This document shows, in pieces, positions 20,624 to 31,633 of a stretch of 64,000 nucleotides of DNA (position 1 is its first letter; each line of letters begins with the position of its first letter). Under the pieces are notes generated by a model that was not told the DNA's origin, ran no database searches, and saw nothing but the letters and a program-made list of their open reading frames with translations. A program made the position numbers and the translations under genes. The DNA is from Aulostomus chinensis (Eukaryota > Chordata > Actinopteri > Syngnathiformes > Aulostomidae). The stretch is from the NCBI GenBank assembly GCA_037954235.1, contig JBBMOA010000015.1, positions 20,693,299 to 20,757,298 on the forward strand, given 5' to 3'.

Positions 20624-21489
20624 ATGCCCCATTCCAAAAGAGATCAAATATGATTTCCTGTTTGACAAATTCTCTTAAGAATGATTATGTCCAAGACCTT
20701 TGGGGAACTGTCTCTTTCAAAAGTTTCAATTTCAGCCCAATTTGAACTTTCTGCAAAAACTTACACTTGCTGTGTCTGAAAAACAAAAATATATCTTGGA
20801 GACAACAGAATGTACTGCTTTCTTTGGTAGAGACCATGAATGATTCATTTTCTGGTAGAAAATACCCTTTTAAAGGAACAGTGCTAGGGGTTTAGGATTT
20901 GAAAGGAATACAGTTTGAAATAAGTTTTTCTAAAACTAAGAATTGTGTATAAAAATAGATTTTGTTCCATTAGCTTAGATTGAGCCCTTAATATTTACAT
21001 AAGGGGCAGGTTGCTTTCCACAGAGCCTGTTGAGGTGCTGGACAGACAAATTAGCACCATTGTGTTTCAGTTTTTACCTGTTTGCTGGCAGATTTTTCTT
21101 TTTGCAACTTGTTGAAAATATTAGTATTAACTTCTTTAAGCCCCATGCTCTGTAAACAAACGAGTGCTCTGCTTTTTTCTCACTGTGATACTAGGTTACT
21201 TTTTATCACACAATCAATTTATTGCTGAATGGGTCGGCACAGAAGTCGTAGTTTTTTCCAACACCTGAACAGTAAAGTTGGCCAATCAACTGTGATGAGC
21301 AAAGTGATGAGAGGAAAGCTGAATCATGGCAGCTAAAACTGATGGAGGTAACACTGTACCAAACTCTGTTCAGAAAACAATCTTTATTGAAGTTGTTTGC
21401 TTATCATCTTACAGACACCTGTGACAAATTATTAGTGCATGTTACAAATCTGTATCATGATACATTTCTGCATTATTTGATTTACTAAA
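20624..21489. other. No gene seen
   Basis: AT-rich spacer between two SINEs. No domain or repeat was recognised. Confidence 0.5.
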
Positions 21490-21497
21490 TGTAATTA

Positions 21498-21878
21498 GGG
21501 CTGCACGGTGGTGCACTGGTTAGCACTGTAGCCTCACAGCAAGAAGGTTCAGGGTGAGAGTCCCAGCTCGGGCACAGGATGTTTCTGTGTGGAGTTTGCA
21601 TGTTCTCCCTGTGCTTGCATGGGTTCTGTCCGGGTACTCTGGCTTCTTCCCACAGTCCAAAGACATGCAATTGGGGACTAGGCTGATTGATACTCTAAAT
21701 TGACCATAGGTATGAGTGTGAGTGTGAATGGTTGTTTGTCTATGTATGTTGGCCCTGCGATGGACTGGCGACCTGTCCAGGGTGAACCCCGCCTCTCGCC
21801 CGTTGATGCTGGGATAGGCTCCAGCCCCCCACAACCCTTAATAGGAATAATCGGAAGACAATGGATGAACGGACTAAT
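21498..21878 (+). repeat. tRNA-derived SINE, 8-bp target duplication
   Basis: Same family. A-box-like GGTGCACTGGTTAGCAC is kept, but the B box is degraded (GGGTGAGAGTCC). TGTAATTA at 21490-21497 and 21879-21886 is the probable duplication. Confidence 0.88.
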
Positions 21879-21886
21879 TGTAATTA

Positions 21887-22919
21887 AATCACAGCAAAAT
21901 GTAAGTTGGAATCAGCAGCCAATCAGGTGCAGCTCCTGGCCATGAAAGGCAGCAAGCTGTGAGTGCATCTAATGGGTTTGGTCCAACTAAGTATATCTGG
22001 GACTTTCATTAGTGCAACAAGAAACCTTGTCTTATGCAAAACAGTAGCAATATGGTTATTTTGATGATTGTGGAACAAAAATGTGTAATGGAGGTATGCT
22101 CCTCTAATATATTCCAGACAAGGAGGATATATTCACAGGTTGTTATAAATGACCCTATATAATGTGATCCTTTCTGTTACTGAGTTGTGATTCCAGACAT
22201 GATCTCACCTAAGTCTGGACAATATTTCATCTTTCCCGACTGTGTTTGAACAGCCTTATAAAGTAAATGCACTGCAGGAATCAAAGTGTTTCTAATTCCT
22301 AATAGGTAGGTGCTGGCTATTTTGTATTATGAGACCGTTTCAGTGCCCAAATTTGAGAAATTGTATCCTATACATAAACATTTTCCTAAAAGATGGAGGG
22401 GGAGAAGGGCTATAATCTTCATATTTACCACTGGATGTCACTAGTTCCTACTCACTGGTACTTTAAATATGTTGAAACTTGTCCGAACAAATGCATTCAT
22501 GTAGTATTCAGTTAGAGCATGACTGCTCTGAGATCAAGCCAACCATAAGCAGTTATGACTATTGCAATAAATAGATAGACACACTCAAAAATGCCAGGAA
22601 AAGATGACAGGAAAAGTGAAAGAAAAAAGTGATGGAGTTTCTGGTTTAGCCAGCGACCTTTAAGAGAGCTCGTCCCCAAACTGTAACAGTGAGCCTGTTC
22701 ACCAAATACACTGGTTAATCACTATCATCATAGGCACCATTTTCATCCTCCTCACCATTTATATTTGGCCATCAGCTCTGAACTTTTGTACAGATGCAAA
22801 ATGTATGTTATGATTTACAGATAAGGACCAAAAAATATGTTTACTTCCTGTTTGAACTCATTTAGTTTGAATCTGTAACATGAAATACCGTCCCCACCCA
22901 GCTTTTCACTATGAGCCTA
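21887..22919. other. No gene seen
   Basis: AT-rich spacer. Only short chance frames are present. Confidence 0.5.
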
Positions 22920-23275
22920 TTCTTCAACCACGAAAATGTGTTCAGGTTATCCTAGTGTCCTAGTGGACTTTTGTGGTAGTTTTGAAAAAATATATACCTA
23001 AAGGTGTTCTTTCAATATTAATTGACAAATCTGTTTCTATTGTGTTCATACAAGGTGACATGACCTTGACCTTTGACCACCAAATCCATTTTATCTTTAG
23101 GTTCCAGTTTATATTTTTGACAAATTTGAAGAGATATCCTATGGGATGTCTGTGACCTTTGACCACAAAATCTTTTCAATTCATCCTTAATATCTGCGAT
23201 ATTGTGATAAGAAGAATGGGACAACCTGAAAACATAATGCCTCTGGCCTATAGCTTTCTACAGCACTGAGGCATG
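22920..23275 (+). repeat. Interspersed repeat with TGACCTTTGACCAC units
   Basis: Two related units contain GTGACCTTTGACCACAAAAT or a close variant (near 23058 and 23150), separated by ~90 bp and followed by GGACAACCTGAAAACATAATG. I recall this phrase as a common fish interspersed repeat, but cannot name the family. Both ends are approximate. Confidence 0.55.
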
Positions 23276-25231
23276 AATGCTTGACCAGCCACAAAAGCAA
23301 AGATGTGATGTCCCCAGTCCAGTTGCACATAGATCCTTTTGCAGTGTTGCAGCATAAGTTGATTATAATGGAAGCACTCTGCTATGACTGCACCTATGGT
23401 CCTTGTACGGGTCTGGTGTATTCTAGTAGTTACCACAAAGCTGGAGTGAACAGAAACATCACTTTAACCAAAGGGTAGATTTCTGTGTGTGTATGTGTGG
23501 CCGGGGGCTGAGGTAGGCACAACATCTGCAATGCACTCCTTGGTTACATTGAGAGAATGTAGGAGAGTTTCTCACCACATCTATGATTCCCATATTTTGC
23601 AACAGACATACAAAAAGAACACAAATCAAATACTTCTAAATCCTGCATGTACCAAGGTTTGTCTTCAATACCCAAATCCAAACTCATTTATTTTCTTCTC
23701 AAGGGTTTACCAAATATTCTGGTATTTTTCTTGATTTTGTTATTCTTTCTGCCTCCATCTTGATGGCCAGTAAGTAATTACCTTAGCAGACAGGCAGTAT
23801 GGGAATGTTAAGGACTGGTATTTGACAGCTGCAGTAATTTTAACACTGTACACTCAGAACATTCATGTAGACATGTCTGACATAACCTCAGCATTATGGC
23901 TAAATGTACCCAATTCATGATTGGAATGAATGACATTTGGTGTGCTTCTTCCATAAACAGCTCTGGCTTACTGAAATTGCTGACTTTGAATTTCTTTATA
24001 GTTCTAAATTGAGATTTTAGTAATCTCAGTAGTAAGGCTTTATCAAATGCAAATATGGATGGTTAAATATATCAAATTTCCACTGTAGATTCAATTTCAA
24101 ATGCAATGCTTTTGGCCATATAGTGGAAAGACAGAACTGTCTACATCAGTGTAAAAGACAGGCAGACTTATTCTGTTCCTGAAAATGAATTAAAATGTTT
24201 TTATTTTTTGCATTAAAGGAGGTTTTTAGATGATTGAATTCATCTTAACAGCTCAACTCAATCATATTAGTGATTCAGGAGTCAAACCAGAAATGCTGCA
24301 AGAATGTGCTACACAGCCATATGAATTTTAAAGTAATTAAAAGTTTTAGGGAATTAACAGCCAGGTCATTTGGGTACCAAATACTGTCTTTCATGGAAAT
24401 TAGTCTTTTTAAAAGCTACTATAATTAATACATGTTGGCTTGGCAATCATCACAACCAACATCAGTCATAAAGACAACTTCTGCATTGCTGCTGCCAACA
24501 GCAGGTTTGCAGTCACATGCATTAGGCAAACTGTTGATATTAAGGAAGGTTCTCTGAGGACAATCTCATAAATGCCTCCAACACTGTGTATTCTCTCATG
24601 CTGCCAAGCAGCCAGAGGGCTCCAAATAATACTAGATACGCCAAGGGAGCTGGCAAGGCAAACAATGCACTTAGTGATCTGGGCTACAAGTTGGGGGAGG
24701 GAGGCTAAATTAAAGAAGAAAACTGAGGATTGACAGAGCTTAAGGTAATGATTTATGGCTGTGGTTTGCCATTAACGTTTCTTCATACATCAAAAGTGTT
24801 GGCCCTTTTCTTCACTGACTGAAGGCCAGGACTCACTTTTTGCTGATTGAGATTTTGCCAAAATGGGAAATCAAATTTTTCAGGGGACTGCTTACTGCTT
24901 CTGCTTTGTTTCCTTCTCTGTGTTCACAACTTCATTTCTTATATTGGCAGGCTCTGAAAGACAAGCATTCAATAGTTCTTAAGAGTTACCTCATCTAGCT
25001 GTCAAGGGCTTCTTACAACTAATTAAACAAAGTCTCTTTTCCTTGTACAGAGAAAGCTTGTTATAAATGAACCTGCTGTCATTAAAAATGCCTAAAAGTT
25101 GGCCATCTTTATTAGGTTTAGAATGACGGTCAACACATACTCTGTTATGTCATTATAAAACATATCATTTAGTATAATGTTTTGTAGGTTTTCTTTCTTT
25201 TTTTCCTGTCTGAACATTAATTAAAGCGACA
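23276..25231. other. No gene seen, ~2 kb
   Basis: AT-rich sequence without convincing exons, repeats or RNA genes. A weak conserved element would not be visible by eye. Confidence 0.45.
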
Positions 25232-25486
25232 ATGCATTGCACCAGATAAGACAAGATAAAGAGTTTGTGTCCCTTGTCCAGAGGGTTACCCTGGAGCCAG
25301 GCCTGTTGTAGGGGCCCACACGCAAGCGCCTGGTGGCTGGGCTTTTGCCCCTGGGGCCCAGCCCGAAATGGATACATGGGCTCATTCCGCCATGGGCCCA
25401 CCACCCACAAGAGGAACCAGAAGGGTCCAGTGCATTGTGGATCAGGCAGCAGACCAAGGTGGGGGCCATGGTGGTCTGATTCACGG

Positions 25487-26157
25487 CTATGGAAGCTGGC
25501 TTGTGGGACATGGAATGTCACCTCTCTGGTGGGGAAGGAGCCAGAGCTGGTGGAAGAGGTTCAGCATTACTAGATTAAGTTGGTCCACCTCGGCACATAG
25601 CTGCAGTTCTGGAAGAGAGTCCTTGAAAGGGGCTGGACTCTCTCCTTTGTCGGAGTTGCTCTGGATGAGAGGTGGAGGGCCGGGGTGGGCTTTCTGATAG
25701 CCCCCAGACTTCGCCTGTATGTTGGGGTTCACCCCAGTGAAAATAAAGATTACTTCCCTGCACCTGTGGGTCGGATAATAGGTCCTGACTCTTGTCTGCG
25801 TCTATGCACCAAACAGCAGTTCAGAGTACTCACCCTTTTTGGAGTCCCTAGGTGGGGTGCTGGATGCTGCCCCACCTGGGCACTCCATTGTCCTTGTGGG
25901 GGACTTCAACGCTCACATGGGTGGGATAGTGTGATCACCATGTTTGATCAAAAGAATGTCCATTGGTGCACCTGACACCAGGACACCTTAAGTCATAGGT
26001 CTACGACTGATTTTAGAGTTGTATCATTTCATCTGCTGCCATATGTTCTGCACAGGTGTAAACTGAACACCATCTGGTGGTGAGTTGGATCAGGTGGTAG
26101 GGGAAGATGCCGCACAAACCTGGTAAACTCAAACAAGAAGTGAAAGCAGATGCCTGT
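25487..26157 (+). pseudogene. Rex3 endonuclease fragment
   Basis: The frame 25265-25573 gives GTWNVTSLVGKEPELVEEVQ, the N-terminal endonuclease motif of RTE elements. Other frames give the GDFNAHMG-type block near 25902-25921 as VGDFNAHMGG. Then follows sequence homologous to copy B at 59040-59160. Several frameshifts separate these pieces. The domain would nick target DNA; it is not functional here. Confidence 0.75.
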
Positions 26158-26315
26158 TAAAAGGAAGGTTTTCGTCGCTGCTGTTGCAGGATGTGCATGC
26201 TCATGGAGAATTTTTGGATGTAAATTCATTGAAGGAGTGTGGCACTTGACCTGCTCTACTTGTAAAGTGTCATGAACTTTTGTTTTGATTTTGTGCTATA
26301 CAAATGACTTGACCC
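26158..26315 (+). mobile_element. L2 3'-end insertion inside Rex3
   Basis: About 155 bp match the last part of the L2 copy A 3' UTR (4301-4468), from AAAAGGAAGGTTTT to the GACTTGAC tail. Rex3 sequence continues on both sides (..AAGCAGATGCC and GAGGGTCTGCTGGG..), so this is a strongly 5'-truncated L2 insertion. Confidence 0.85.
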
Positions 26316-27260
26316 GAGGGTCTGCTGGGAATGCCTGGCAGAAGAACTTGTCAAGATGATCTTCAATTCCAACCTCCAGCAGAGCTCTGACTGCATCCCG
26401 GGGGAAGTGGGGGACATTGAGTCCGAATGGACCCTGTGTGTTCCAACTATCAGGGGATCACACTACTCAGCCTCCCTGGAAAGGTCTATGCCAGGGTACT
26501 GGAGAGGAGGGTCAACCTAAGATCGAGGAGGAGCAAAGGTTTTTGGGTTTTTTTTGTCCTGGCCCAGGAACTGTTGAACAGCTCTTTACCCTTGCTAGGT
26601 TGCTGGAGGGGGCATGGCAGTTTGCCCAACCCGTCCACATGTGCTTTGTGGATTTGGAGATGACATATGATCGTGTTCCAAGGGGCATCCTGTGGGGGGT
26701 ACTCCAGGAGTATGGGGTGGATGTTCCCTTAAGTCAGTCTCTGTACTGAGGGAGTGAGAGCCTGGTTGACGTTGTTGGCAGTAAGTCAGATTTTTTCCCA
26801 GTGAGGGTTGGACTCCGCGAAGGCTGCCCTTTTTTTTTGTTCTTAACTTTTATGGTCAGAATTTCTGGGCGCAGCTGGGTGGTGGAGGGTGTCGAGTTTG
26901 GTGGCAGGAGGATATTGTCTCTGTGCTTTTTGTGAATGACATGGTCCTCTTAGCTCCATCAAACCACGACCTCCAGCATGTGCTGGGGCAGCGGCTAGGA
27001 TGAGAATCAGCACCTCCAAGTCTGAGGCTATGGTCCTCAGCTGGAAAAGGGTAGCCTGCCCACTCTGGGTCAGGGGGGAGGTCCTGCCTCATGTGCTGGA
27101 GTTTAAGTATCTCAGGATCTTGTTCAAAAGTGAGGGTAGGATGAAGTGGGAGATAGACTGGCGGATTGGTGCGGCATCCGCAGTGATGCATCTGTTCTGG
27201 TGAAGAGGGAGCTAAGCCAAAAGACGAAGCTCTTGATTTAACGGTCAATCTACATTCCAA
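26316..27260 (+). pseudogene. Rex3 reverse transcriptase remnant
   Basis: Recognisable pieces in several frames include the QGITLLSLPGKVYARVLERR block, FVDLEMTYDRVPRGILW (the LxKAYDxxP block, altered), a degraded Asp-Asp region as FVNDMVLL, MRISTSKSEAMVLSWKR, and LEFKYLRILFKSEGRMKWEIDWRIG. These blocks are characteristic of RTE/Rex3 RT. The catalytic pair reads Asn-Asp (VND), and stops and frameshifts occur throughout, so the copy is dead. Confidence 0.85.
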
Positions 27261-27814
27261 CCCTCATCTATGGTCATGAGCTCTGGGTAATGACTGAAAG
27301 AATGAGATCATGAATACAAACGGCCAAAATTAGTTTCCTCCACAGGGTGGTTGAGCTCTCCCTTAGAGATAGGGAAAGAAGCTCGGTCATTCATGAGGAG
27401 TAGAGCCGGTGCTCCTCCATGTCAAGAGGAATCAGTTAAGGTGGTTCGGTTATCTGGTGAGGATGCCTCTTGGATGCCTCCCCGGACCCAGAAAAGCGGA
27501 GGATGACAATAATGATGCATTGCACCAGAAATGGGATGGTGAAATGGTGGGATGTTAGAGTGAACGCTGGCGCGATTAGCTGCCGCGATTAGCTGCCGCT
27601 GCTCTCCGGTTGTTGTTTCTTAATATTTGTTATGATTTTCTACACTGTTTGTAGCAGATCGCATAATCTGGGCGAACGCGGTACTGTTGGTCTCTACACT
27701 GGGCCCACTGTCAATTTGATCGGTTTGTTAATACCGTGTTTAGGATGTCCACGTGTCACCTGTAGCGTGCGGTGCTACACTCACCTGGTCTCTGCTACTG
27801 TGGTTCGGTGAACG

Positions 27815-29005
27815 TTGTCTACATCTGCCATGTGGATCATGTGGATCTACAATCTGGCTATGAGCTTTGTGTTCTGGTGGACTGTCCTGTCCGTCGTGAT
27901 ATCCCCAGCTTCAACCCTGATCCAATATATGAGCGCGGAGCTCCTCCAACTCCGACACCACCGAACTGCTCCTCCACCTGTACTGCATCACTTCCCGGAC
28001 ATCTATCGCCGTTCTCACCGGAGGTACATCCACCGCGTAGCCAGACGGAGCTATCGCATTGATGACTCCAGCGCCATAAACTCCATCTGGTCCTCCACCC
28101 GCCGCCATCCTCCGAGATACACCCGTAGGAAGGTGGACCACAGCGCGTTAGCCAGCCTAGCCAAGTCGGCTAACGTCGCCTTCTCCAACCAGCTCTGCGA
28201 CGTCAAACTGGGATTATTCAACATCCGTTCCCTCACTGGCAAGGGACAACTATTGCAAGACCTCCTCCTCGACCGTAAGTATGACTTTCTTTGTCTGACG
28301 GAGACGTGGCAACATCCTGATGACTTCTCTCAGCTGAACGAGTCTAATCCTCATGGGTTTGTTTACACCTGTCAACCCCGTCTCACCAGCAGAGGTGGAG
28401 GTCTCGCGATAATACACCGCCAGACTTGGAAAGTCTCGTCTGTTTCAGTGCCTGTCTGTTTCAGTGCCACAGACTCATTCGAGTCTGTGGCACTACAGCT
28501 GAATGGACCCACTCCCGCTGTGCTTGTGAACATCTACCGCCCACCTAAACCAAATAAGGTCTTCATTGATGAATTCACTACATTCCTCACCCAAATCTGT
28601 TCACTCTCACCCAACATAATTCTGTTAGGTGATTTAAATATTCACATGGACAACACAGATCACCCTCTCACTAAAGATTTCACTTCTTGCCTGGACAGTT
28701 TTGGACTTCAACAATACATTGATTTCCCCACCCATACTAAAGGCCATATTTTAGATCTAGTCTGCTGCTCTGGTGTCACTGCTTCCAACTGCTCTGCTGT
28801 TGACTTAGACTCTAGCATGTCTGACCACATGCTTATCTCATTCAACCTGAGCCTGACACTTTCCAAAACCAAACAGTCACGTATCATATCCTTCCGTAAC
28901 ATTAAAAACATTAATATAGCAGACTTCAAATCAGGCATTGACAGTTTCTCCATCATCACCCCCCCCCCCATCCACCCCGGATCAACTGGTTTCTCTTTAC
29001 AATGA
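27815..29005 (+). CDS. L2 ORF2, N-terminal endonuclease part
   Basis: 396-codon open frame; the listed left edge is an ATG. After a basic N-terminal stretch (about residues 55-115) comes a complete EEP-type endonuclease: KLGLFNIRSLTGKG (Asn block), LCLTETWQHPDD (catalytic Glu), VNIYRPPK, ILLGDLNIHMD (Asp/Asn block) and SDHMLISF (terminal His). All key residues are present. It nicks DNA to prime reverse transcription. The frame ends at 29005, but the protein continues in the frame of the next entry. The join is a run of 11-12 C around 28959-28971, so the enzyme is one base-length change from being fused. Confidence 0.88.
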   Translation: MSTSAMWIMWIYNLAMSFVFWWTVLSVVISPASTLIQYMSAELLQLRHHRTAPPPVLHHFPDIYRRSHRRYIHRVARRSYRIDDSSAINSIWSSTRRHPPRYTRRKVDHSALASLAKSANVAFSNQLCDVKLGLFNIRSLTGKGQLLQDLLLDRKYDFLCLTETWQHPDDFSQLNESNPHGFVYTCQPRLTSRGGGLAIIHRQTWKVSSVSVPVCFSATDSFESVALQLNGPTPAVLVNIYRPPKPNKVFIDEFTTFLTQICSLSPNIILLGDLNIHMDNTDHPLTKDFTSCLDSFGLQQYIDFPTHTKGHILDLVCCSGVTASNCSAVDLDSSMSDHMLISFNLSLTLSKTKQSRIISFRNIKNINIADFKSGIDSFSIITPPPIHPGSTGFSLQ

Positions 29006-31028
29006 TGGTCTACAGACTCTGCTCAACACACTCGCCACCCTCAAGACCCGGACCGTTTCCTTTCCCCACTCCGCCCCCTGGTTCTCTCCTCATCTACGTC
29101 AACTGAAAGCCAAAGGACGTCAGCTGGAGCGGCTTTCTATAAAAACTGGACTCAATATCCACAAACAGATGTTCCATGACCATATTCTTCCATATAAAAA
29201 CGCACTCTCCTCCGCCAAATCCCAATATTTCACACAACAAGTCACTGCTGGTGCAGGGAACACCAGGGCCTTGTTTTCACTGGTCAACAATTCACTCCGC
29301 CCCCCTGACTCCTTCCCCCCTCACTTCTACTCCACCGACCACTGCAACTCCTTGATGTCTTTCTTCAATACAAAAATAGCCACCATCCACCAGCAACTGA
29401 CCCCTCCTACGTCCAGCTGTCCACCTCCATTTGTCCCCCACCCCCCAGCCCCCTTCCTCTCCTGCTTCCAACTCCCCTCTGCCGCTGATTTATCCAGACT
29501 TATCCGGAAATCCAAGCCATCCACCTGCCAACTTGACCCCTTTCCATCCTCCCTGGTTATAGCCTCCCTCCCGTCTCTGCTGCCCCTGATAACTGCCATC
29601 ATCCATTCCTCCCTCACCTCTGGTTCTGTCCCATCATCTCTTAAATCCGCTGCTGTTACTCCAACACTGAAGAAACCTGGTTTAGACCCCAACACCTTGA
29701 ATAACCTTCGTCCCATCTCCAACCAGCCATTTCTCTCTAAAATCCTGGAAAAAGTAGTAGTGTCACAGATCCAGGCCCACCTCTCCAACAATAACCTCTA
29801 CGAGCAGTTCCAATCCGGTTTTCGCCCTCATCACAGCACAGAAACAGCCCTCCTTAAAATCACCAATGACCTTCTGTTGGCAGCTGACTCCGGACTATTA
29901 TCCATTCTCATCCTTCTCGATCTGAGCGCGGCTTTTGACACCATATCTCACTCCATCCTCCTCAACCAACTTGCCTCCATTGGACTATCAGACATACCCC
30001 TGGACTGGTTCCGCTCTTATCTCTCTGGCCGTACTCAATTCATTCAGTTAAAATCTTTCACATCCGATCCCTCCCCCCTCTCCTCTGGTGTTCCCCAGGG
30101 CTCTGTCCTTGGCCCTATCCTTTTCATCATATACCTCCTCCCACTTGGACTGATATTCCGTAAGCATAACATCTACTTTCACTGTTACGCGGACGACACC
30201 CAGCTCTACGTTTCCTCCAAACCCTCCTCCACCCTCCCACCCTCCTCCCTCTGTGCCTGTTTACAGGAAATCAAATCCTGGTTCACCTCAAACTTCCTCA
30301 AACTTAACAGTGATAAAACAGAAGTAGTCCTCATTTCCTCCAAATCCACACTCAACAAGCATCCCAGTTTCACCCTCACCATTGACAACACCTCCGTTTC
30401 CCCTTCCCCTCAGGTTAAGAGTCTGGGTGTCGTCCTCGACTCCACCTTATCATTCCATAACCACATCAACAACACCATCCGGTCCGCCAACTTCCACCTC
30501 CGGAATATCAACCGTCTCCGCCCATCTCTCACTCCCAACAGCGCTGCAATCCTGGTCCACTCTCTCGTCACCTCCCGTCTGGATTATTGTAACTCACTTC
30601 TTTTTGGTCTCCCACACAAACTCCTCCATAAGCTTCAATTGGTCCAGAACGCAGCTGCCCGAATCATCACCAGAACCCCTGTCATCAGTCACATCACCCC
30701 CGTTCTACATCAACTCCACTGGCTTCCCATAAAACACCGCATTGACTACAAGATCCTCCTCCATACATTCAAAACCATCCATAACCTCGCGCCTTCATAC
30801 CTGTCAGACCTTCTCCACACCAACATTCCCACCCGGTCTCTCAGGTCTTCCTCCTTCATCAGCCTCAATGTCCCCTCCTTCCGTCTAACCTCCATGGGGG
30901 CTAGAGCCTTCAGTTGCTCTGCCCCTCGCCTCTGGAACTCCCTCCCTCCTGACATCAGAAACATTGACTCCATTGACACCTTCAAAAATCATCTCAAAAC
31001 TCACCTTTTTAGACAGGCATATGGCTGA
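28938..31028 (+). CDS. L2 ORF2, reverse transcriptase part
   Basis: 696 codons without a stop, overlapping the endonuclease frame by 68 bp. The order is: linker with HSAPWFSPHLRQLKAKGRQ, RT fingers NLRPISNQPFLSK, FQSGFRPHHSTETALL, LDLSAAFDTISH, GVPQGSVLGPILF, catalytic CYADDTQLYVS, LKLNSDKTEVVLIS, LGVVLDSTLSF, then the C-terminal NAAARIIT, HWLPIKHR and MGARAFSCSAPRLWNSLP blocks, ending FRQAYG. All RT motifs look intact. The true start is not in this frame; it is the C-terminal half of ORF2. The poly-A-like signal AATAAA lies ~135 bp after the stop. Confidence 0.9.
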   Translation: MTVSPSSPPPPSTPDQLVSLYNDGLQTLLNTLATLKTRTVSFPHSAPWFSPHLRQLKAKGRQLERLSIKTGLNIHKQMFHDHILPYKNALSSAKSQYFTQQVTAGAGNTRALFSLVNNSLRPPDSFPPHFYSTDHCNSLMSFFNTKIATIHQQLTPPTSSCPPPFVPHPPAPFLSCFQLPSAADLSRLIRKSKPSTCQLDPFPSSLVIASLPSLLPLITAIIHSSLTSGSVPSSLKSAAVTPTLKKPGLDPNTLNNLRPISNQPFLSKILEKVVVSQIQAHLSNNNLYEQFQSGFRPHHSTETALLKITNDLLLAADSGLLSILILLDLSAAFDTISHSILLNQLASIGLSDIPLDWFRSYLSGRTQFIQLKSFTSDPSPLSSGVPQGSVLGPILFIIYLLPLGLIFRKHNIYFHCYADDTQLYVSSKPSSTLPPSSLCACLQEIKSWFTSNFLKLNSDKTEVVLISSKSTLNKHPSFTLTIDNTSVSPSPQVKSLGVVLDSTLSFHNHINNTIRSANFHLRNINRLRPSLTPNSAAILVHSLVTSRLDYCNSLLFGLPHKLLHKLQLVQNAAARIITRTPVISHITPVLHQLHWLPIKHRIDYKILLHTFKTIHNLAPSYLSDLLHTNIPTRSLRSSSFISLNVPSFRLTSMGARAFSCSAPRLWNSLPPDIRNIDSIDTFKNHLKTHLFRQAYG

Positions 31029-31224
31029 ATGCCCTCTCTTGTGCTCTCCTAGGGACTTCTGTTGTTGTTCTTTTAAATCGTGCATGTTTTATTTTATTTA
31101 TTTATCTATTTTAAACTGTTGTACGGCGACCTTGAGTGCCTTGAAAGGCGCCTTATAAATAAAATGTATTATTATTATTATTATTAAATAATTATTAATT
31201 ATTTCAGTTAATAAGTTCAGTTAT

Positions 31225-31627
31225 GGGCGGCACGGTGGTGCAGTAGTTAGCACTGTCGCCTCACAGCAAGAAGGTTCAGGTTCGAGCCCCGACTCGGGCA
31301 CAGGATCTTTCTGTGTGGAGTTTGCATGTTCTCTCTGTGCCTGTGTGGATTCTCTCTGGGTACTCTGGCTTCCTCCCACAGTCCAAAGACATGCAAATGG
31401 GGACTAGGCTAATTGATACTCTAAATTGGCCGTAGGTATGACTGTGAGTGTGAATGGTTGTTTGTCTATATATGTTGGCCCTGCGATGGACTGGCGACCT
31501 GTCCAGGGTGTACCCTGCCTCTCGCCCAAAAGCTGCTGGGACAGACTCCAGGCCCCCCCCCCCCCACACCCTTAACAGGATAAGTGGAAGAAAATGGATG
31601 GATGGATGGATGGATGGATGGATGTTA
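31225..31627 (+). repeat. tRNA-derived SINE with (ATGG)n tail
   Basis: Well preserved: A-box-like GGTGCAGTAGTTAGCAC, B-box GGTTCGAGCCC, full body and a tail of eight GGAT units. AGTTAT at 31219-31224 and 31628-31633 is a possible short target duplication. Confidence 0.88.
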
Positions 31628-31633
31628 AGTTAT

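Larger units (their letters stand above)
25247..27514 (+). mobile_element. Rex3-like LINE (RTE clade), copy A, 15-bp target duplication
   Basis: Flanked by ATGCATTGCACCAGA at 25232-25246 and 27515-27529, a clear target duplication of LINE type. The body has endonuclease and RT remnants and a 3' end GGATGACAATAATG, in line with the short GATG-like 3' ends of Rex3. RT similarity to copy B (58790-60675) is clear, and copy B contains TGGCAGACTGGGGTGGTGGT, which I recall as a standard Rex3 PCR primer site. The element is decayed and has an L2 tail inserted at 26158-26315. Confidence 0.85.
27552..31197 (+). mobile_element. L2-clade LINE, copy B, nearly intact, no ORF1 seen
   Basis: About 3.6 kb. 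Endonuclease and RT frames fill nearly all of it; the 3' UTR is only ~120 bp, ending AAATAAAATG and (ATT)n. The 5' region has two copies of GCGATTAGCTGCCG. RT blocks such as LRNINRLRPSLT and NAAARIITRTP are of L2 type, but proteins and tail differ from copies A and C, so it is a separate family. One frameshift in a C run separates the two frames. Codon use is C-rich and the frames lack other stops, consistent with a recent insertion. The left edge, next to the Rex3 duplication, is approximate. Confidence 0.88.

Noticed and set aside
22996..23180. CRISPR-like spaced repeat (TGACCTTTGACCAC twice)
   Set aside because: Only two diverged units, ~90 bp apart, in a vertebrate repeat; not an array.
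25265..25573. Independent small gene from the 102-codon frame
   Set aside because: Contains the RTE endonuclease motif TWNVTSLVGKE; it is part of Rex3 copy A.
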